DNA from: an uncultured Amylibacter sp.
GTDB lineage: Bacteria > Pseudomonadota > Alphaproteobacteria > Rhodobacterales > Rhodobacteraceae
NCBI GenBank assembly: GCA_938001995.1
Contig: CALLAV010000090.1
Location: forward strand, 1 to 10,217
DNA: 10,217 nt
Direction: 5' to 3'
The first letter of the stretch is position 1; each line of letters begins with the position of its first letter. The translations under genes and the position numbers were made by a program. This document shows positions 6,604 to 10,217 of the stretch, one piece after another. The notes beneath the pieces were generated by a model. It was given only the letters and a program-made list of their open reading frames with translations, did not search any database and was not told the origin of the DNA.

Positions 6604-7335
6604 ATGACATATTGTGTGGCCATGCGGATCAATCGCGGTTTGGTGTTTATGTCTGACACGCGCACCAGCGCGGGTGTCGACAACTTTGCTGTCAGCCGTA
6701 AAATGTTCACATGGACGGAACCGGGCGAGCGTAAGATCACCATCATGACTGCGGGCAATCTTGCGACAACGCAATCCATGATCAGCTTGCTCGAAGAACG
6801 TTCTAAATCTGTCGAAGACCGCGACCCGAGCATCCTGCGCGAAAAGACCATGTTTCAGGTGGCACGACTGGTGGGCTCGACTTTGAAAGAAGTGATCACG
6901 TCCAGCAGCCCGAATGGCCAAACGTCCGAGGATAAATTCCGTGCCTCTGTCCTTGTAGGTGGGCAAATCAAGGGGGGGCATCCGACCATCTTTCTTGTCT
7001 ATCCCGAAGGCAACTTCATCGAAATCACCGAGGACACGCCCTATCTGCAAATCGGCGAAACCAAATACGGCAAGCCGATCCTTGTGCGGGCTTATGACCC
7101 TAATCTGACGTTTGAAGAGGCGTTAAAGTTGTTGTTGGTGTCGTTTGATTCCACTGTGAAAGCCAACCTTGGTGTGGGTCTGCCGTTTGATGTCGAAGTC
7201 TATGAAACGGATTCATATTCGTCAGAACGCCAAAAGCGAATAGAGGCGACGGATGAAACATACCAAACGATATCAGAGGGTTGGGGTGACGCATTGCGCG
7301 AAGCCTTCACAAAACTGCCCAGCTATTCTATTTAA
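6604..7335 (+). CDS. Anbu, proteasome-like N-terminal threonine peptidase
   Basis: A 243-residue member of the Anbu (ancestral beta-subunit) family, bacterial relatives of HslV and 20S proteasome beta subunits. They assemble into ring or spiral particles. The start MTYCVAMRINRGLVFMSDTR is diagnostic: Met removal exposes Thr as nucleophile. Asp18 (SDTR) and Lys33 (SRKM) sit at the positions of the proteasome Asp17 and Lys33 residues. Further family blocks are MTAGNLATTQS (48-58), ASVLVGGQ (114-121), YLQIGETKYGKPIL (147-160) and TVKANLGVGLPFDV (184-197). There is no propeptide, as in other Anbu and HslV proteins. It is longer than HslV because of a C-terminal extension after about 200. It has its own ribosome binding site and no hslU or other unfoldase gene beside it, which matches the family and suggests peptide or tag substrates rather than folded proteins. 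Confidence 0.94.
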   Translation: MTYCVAMRINRGLVFMSDTRTSAGVDNFAVSRKMFTWTEPGERKITIMTAGNLATTQSMISLLEERSKSVEDRDPSILREKTMFQVARLVGSTLKEVITSSSPNGQTSEDKFRASVLVGGQIKGGHPTIFLVYPEGNFIEITEDTPYLQIGETKYGKPILVRAYDPNLTFEEALKLLLVSFDSTVKANLGVGLPFDVEVYETDSYSSERQKRIEATDETYQTISEGWGDALREAFTKLPSYSI

Positions 7336-7365
7336 TCGGCCTCCCTTTTTGCGAGCGTACCAACC

Positions 7366-8940
7366 ATGTCCGATCCATCCAATTCTGTAGACCTTTTCGT
7401 GATAGGCGGCGGCATCAATGGCTGCGGTATCGCGCGGGACGCGGTTGGTCGTGGATATTCCTTAAAACTGGCAGAAATGAACGACTTGGCATCGGCCACG
7501 TCTTCGGCATCGACAAAACTGTTTCACGGCGGCCTGCGGTATCTGGAATACGGAGAAATCCGTTTGGTGCGCGAAGCTTTGATCGAACGCGAAACCTTGC
7601 TGCGGGCCATGCCCCATATCAGTTGGCCGATGCGCTTTGTGCTGCCGTACCATGCAGATATGCGGTTTGATTCCGATACGCCAGCATCCCGCTTGTTGTC
7701 GCTGGTCATGCCCTGGATGAAGGGTCGCCGCCCTGCGTGGATGATCCGCCTTGGGCTGTTTTTGTATGACAATCTGGGTGGGCGAAAAATCTTACCCGCC
7801 ACCAAAACGCTGACCCTAAAGAACACGCCAGAAGGCGCACCGCTTGAGGATCGTTTTGAAAAGGCGTTTGAATATTCCGATTGCTGGGTTGAAGATGCCC
7901 GCCTTGTGGTTTTGAACGCACGCGATGCCGCCGCGCGGGGTGCGCAAATCATGGTGCGCACGAAGGTGATCTCTGCCAGCTACAACGACGGCTTGTGGCA
8001 CATCACAACCGAAGGGCCAGATGGCACGATAGTACATACAGCAAGGATGATCGTGAACGCAGGTGGTCCTTGGGTCGAAGATCTGATTTACAAAACCATC
8101 CGACTGAATTCCACAGAAGGCATCCGCCTTGTTCGCGGCAGTCACATCGTCACCAAACGGCTGTATGATCATGACAAATGCTATTTCTTCCAAGGCGAAG
8201 ACGGGCGCATCATTTTCACCATTCCTTATGAAGATGATTTCACCCTTATCGGCACGACTGATGCGGATCACAGTGGTGCGGATACACGGCCCATATGTAC
8301 GTCCGAAGAAACGGAATACCTCCTCGAATTCGCAAATGGGTATCTGAAACAAGACCTCACAACGGACGATGTGGTCTGGACCTATGCGGGGGTACGGCCG
8401 TTGTATGAAGACGGCGCCAGCTCGGCCAGTGCTGCAACCCGCGAGTATGTTTTGCGCGTGAACACGTCGATGGGTGGGCCAGTGCTGAACGTGTTTGGCG
8501 GTAAGATTACGACCTATCGCAAACTGGCCGAAGCGGCAGTCGCTAAGATCAACGAAACGTTAGGTCATAGTGGCACAGATTGGACGGCGGGCGTTGCAAT
8601 GCCCGGCGGTAATTTCCCTGTCAGCGGCGTGGCTGATTTGCGGCAATCCCTTGCCAAACAGTTGCCGTTTCTATCAGCCCAAACCATCGCACGTTTGATC
8701 CGCCAGTATGGGACCGAGGCAGCGGCTATCTTCATGGATGCGGTCTCTGCCGCCGACCTTGGATCGGATTTTGGCAGCGAGATTTACCAACGAGAGCTTG
8801 ACTGGGCCATTGCAAATGAATGGGTACGAAGCGGTGAGGATTTTCTCTGGCGGCGTTCAAAACTTGGTTTGCGCACAACGGCTGAGCAACAAGCACAAAT
8901 TGACACATATTGCCGCGAAGTCTCTGGTAATGTTACTTAA
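7366..8940 (+). CDS. glpD: Aerobic glycerol-3-phosphate dehydrogenase GlpD
   Basis: FAD enzyme at the inner face of the cytoplasmic membrane. It oxidises sn-glycerol 3-phosphate to dihydroxyacetone phosphate and passes electrons to quinone. At 524 residues it has the usual GlpD length. The dinucleotide-binding motif is VIGGGINGCGIARDA (12-26), followed by STKLFHGGLRYLEYGE (49-64), a strong GlpD signature. The central region has MIVNAGGPWVED and IIFTIPYEDDFTLIGTTD. The C-terminal DAO_C domain ends with EWVRSGEDFLWRRSKLGL (485-502). The ATG at 7366 has only a weak GCGAG upstream. It is 30 bp behind Anbu without a visible terminator, so it may be read from the same transcript, although its metabolism is unrelated. 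No glpR, glpF or glpK is in the window. The last 8 bp overlap the convergent TetR gene. Confidence 0.96.
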   Translation: MSDPSNSVDLFVIGGGINGCGIARDAVGRGYSLKLAEMNDLASATSSASTKLFHGGLRYLEYGEIRLVREALIERETLLRAMPHISWPMRFVLPYHADMRFDSDTPASRLLSLVMPWMKGRRPAWMIRLGLFLYDNLGGRKILPATKTLTLKNTPEGAPLEDRFEKAFEYSDCWVEDARLVVLNARDAAARGAQIMVRTKVISASYNDGLWHITTEGPDGTIVHTARMIVNAGGPWVEDLIYKTIRLNSTEGIRLVRGSHIVTKRLYDHDKCYFFQGEDGRIIFTIPYEDDFTLIGTTDADHSGADTRPICTSEETEYLLEFANGYLKQDLTTDDVVWTYAGVRPLYEDGASSASAATREYVLRVNTSMGGPVLNVFGGKITTYRKLAEAAVAKINETLGHSGTDWTAGVAMPGGNFPVSGVADLRQSLAKQLPFLSAQTIARLIRQYGTEAAAIFMDAVSAADLGSDFGSEIYQRELDWAIANEWVRSGEDFLWRRSKLGLRTTAEQQAQIDTYCREVSGNVT

Positions 8941-9499
8941 TTCGGTTCTGCAAAACCGCGGTGGCTGCGTTGAACAGTGCCACGTCCCGCCCCGCTCGCG
9001 CCGAAAGCTGCGCACCTTCTAATAAGGCCAAGGTTGCCGCAGCCTCCCTCTTTGGGTCAGTTACATCTGAAATGGTTTCGTCCGCTTGCCCCTTGGCAAA
9101 AACCGTTTCCAACCAGACCAGCATCATACGCCGGAAAGCAGCCATGTGTGCAATTGCTTCATCGGACAACCCATCGCGACTGACAGAAAAGGCGACACAC
9201 AGGCACAGGCTTTGCCCACCGTTGAGCGCATCTGCGTAACGTTCAATCAAGGCCGCCAATCGCGCGCCGCCTGCGGTTTTTTCAGTGTCTATTTTTGCAC
9301 AAACTTGGCGAAAAATTTCTTGATACCGCGCGATCAAAGCGACGGATAAATCCGCCTTGCTTGGGAAATGGTAATGAATGCTCGCCTTGCGAATACCCAC
9401 CTCCGCTGCCAAATCGGCATAGCTGAAGCCGTCAAATCCATTGCGCCGCGCAGCAGATTCCGCTGAATTCAGAAGCGCGGTTTTAGTATCCACCGTCAT
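8933..9499 (-). CDS. TetR-family transcriptional regulator
   Basis: A 188-residue regulator with an N-terminal TetR helix-turn-helix (about 24-47; FSYADLAAEVGIRKASIHYH) followed by FPSKADL, the family hallmark. The C-terminal ligand domain contains a CLC pair (GGQSLCLCVAFSVSRDG), similar to regulators annotated in the AcuR/YcdC-like branch. The start at 9499 was chosen because it overlaps the amine oxidase stop as ATGA and gives a normal N-terminus. The frame stays open upstream, but those 41 codons run inside the amine oxidase gene and give a non-family sequence. It is translationally coupled to the amine oxidase gene and probably controls it, or a linked pathway, by autoregulation; the ligand is unknown. 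Its stop lies within the last codons of glpD on the other strand. Confidence 0.92.
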   Translation of the reverse strand: MTVDTKTALLNSAESAARRNGFDGFSYADLAAEVGIRKASIHYHFPSKADLSVALIARYQEIFRQVCAKIDTEKTAGGARLAALIERYADALNGGQSLCLCVAFSVSRDGLSDEAIAHMAAFRRMMLVWLETVFAKGQADETISDVTDPKREAAATLALLEGAQLSARAGRDVALFNAATAVLQNRIK

Positions 9500-10217
9500 A
9501 CCACTTCGCTTTCTAGGTTTAGGGCAGCAAAAGCCATTTCTGCCGCTTCCAATGCGCCTTCCAAATACCCGCCAAAGGCTGTTGCAACCTCGGTTCCACC
9601 GAACAACAGTTGCCCCTCCCAAAGCCCTCTTAACGCTGGGGGCAAGCCATAGGATGGGTGCGCGTACATGGGCGCGCGATCAGCGATTGTTGCTGTGTGC
9701 CGATCAAAGGCCCAATCCTTCAGAAATAAGTCCTTGGGATCAGACGCTTTGGCTCCAAACAACCGCACAAATTGCGCAATGCAATGGGACCGCAGAGCAT
9801 CCGCATCCAACCGACAATCAGGCGGTACGCCAATAAAACCAAACAGCGCCCCAAGGCTATCGTCCATCGGGGATGCATCGTGGATTTCCACCATCGGTCC
9901 GTGTCGGCTCATGGCGTCACCTGACAGACCCGCGTCACGCCAAAAAGGTCGATCGTATACGGCGATTGCTTTGGCTTGCCCCGCCATCCACGTCGGCACA
10001 AGGGCCATCGCTTCCATGATTTCTGGCGACAAAGCTGGCTGATATGCCAAATCCGCAGCAATACGCGGCGGCACGGCCAAAACGACACGACGGGCCGAAA
10101 TCTTTTCACCTTTTGCGGTCGTTGCAACGATTGCGGCCTTGTCGTTTTGAAGGGCTGAGACCTCTTGCCCCAAACGCACGGCCCCTTGCGGCAATCCCTG
10201 CGCCAGTCCGTCAATCA
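9496..10217 (-). CDS. Flavin amine oxidase (partial, N-terminus beyond right edge)
   Basis: The C-terminal 239 codons of an FAD-dependent amine oxidase (MAO/polyamine oxidase-like fold), which would oxidatively deaminate an amine to an aldehyde or imine. The frame is open to the window edge. The in-window start-like TTG at 10194 is internal, since IDGLAQGLPQGAVRLGQEV reads through it and matches the family segment before the second FAD-domain strand. Other family features are RRVVLAVPPRIAADL, SWITCHED-type substrate-domain helices with YDRPFWRDAGLSGD, and the C-terminal FAD-contacting block GQLLFGGTEVATAFGGYLEG, where the usual FAGTE reads FGGTE. The Rossmann N-terminus is outside the window. 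The gene ends in an ATGA overlap with the TetR gene, which supports a shared operon. The substrate cannot be told from this part. Confidence 0.9.
   Translation of the reverse strand, partial: IDGLAQGLPQGAVRLGQEVSALQNDKAAIVATTAKGEKISARRVVLAVPPRIAADLAYQPALSPEIMEAMALVPTWMAGQAKAIAVYDRPFWRDAGLSGDAMSRHGPMVEIHDASPMDDSLGALFGFIGVPPDCRLDADALRSHCIAQFVRLFGAKASDPKDLFLKDWAFDRHTATIADRAPMYAHPSYGLPPALRGLWEGQLLFGGTEVATAFGGYLEGALEAAEMAFAALNLESEVV

Noticed and set aside
9500..9622. N-terminal extension of the TetR gene from an upstream start at 9622
   Set aside because: The extra 41 residues lie inside the amine oxidase coding sequence, look unlike any TetR N-terminus, and ATG 9499 gives a normal start with an ATGA overlap.
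1..10217. CRISPR array, tRNA, rRNA, insertion sequence or prophage sign
   Set aside because: No regularly spaced direct repeats, no tRNA-like cloverleaf or CCA end, and no transposase or integrase frame was seen on either strand.

Overview
The window looks like chromosomal DNA from a moderate-GC marine alphaproteobacterium, most likely a Rhodobacteraceae (Roseobacter-type) genome. That is an inference from protein character, dense overlapping gene packing and the mix of urea transport, an ATP-grasp/alpha-E/transglutaminase/Anbu cluster and aerobic GlpD. There is no rRNA, tRNA or species marker to confirm it. Nine protein genes are supported, two of them cut by the window edges.

Layout. (1) Positions 1-2589, minus strand: the start of a urea ABC transporter operon, urtA (periplasmic binding protein) followed by urtB (permease, cut at the left edge). 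A perfect 8-bp stem-loop lies between them. (2) Positions 2590-3406: an 817-bp gene-poor divergent spacer with several short dyads and one long imperfect hairpin (3031-3072) followed by a T-run on the plus strand. (3) Positions 3407-7335, plus strand: a four-gene cluster of circularly permuted ATP-grasp protein, alpha-E protein, transglutaminase-like protease and the proteasome-like peptidase Anbu. The first three are joined by one-base TGATG stop/start overlaps. (4) Positions 7366-8940, plus strand: glpD, 30 bp behind Anbu. (5) Positions 8933-10217, minus strand: a flavin amine oxidase (cut at the right edge) followed by a TetR regulator with an ATGA overlap. The TetR gene converges on glpD and overlaps it by 8 bp.

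The most interesting system is the ATP-grasp/alpha-E/transglutaminase/Anbu cluster. Comparative genomics has proposed that such clusters make, modify or remove peptide bonds or tags: an ATP-dependent ligase, an all-helical partner, a papain-fold peptidase or transferase, and a self-compartmentalised N-terminal-threonine peptidase. Its substrate is not established to my knowledge. The catalytic residues readable here (Cys166/His203/Asp219 in the transglutaminase; Thr2, Asp18 and Lys33 in Anbu) are intact, so the cluster looks functional. The divergent urea transporter suggests a nitrogen context, but the sequence does not prove shared regulation.
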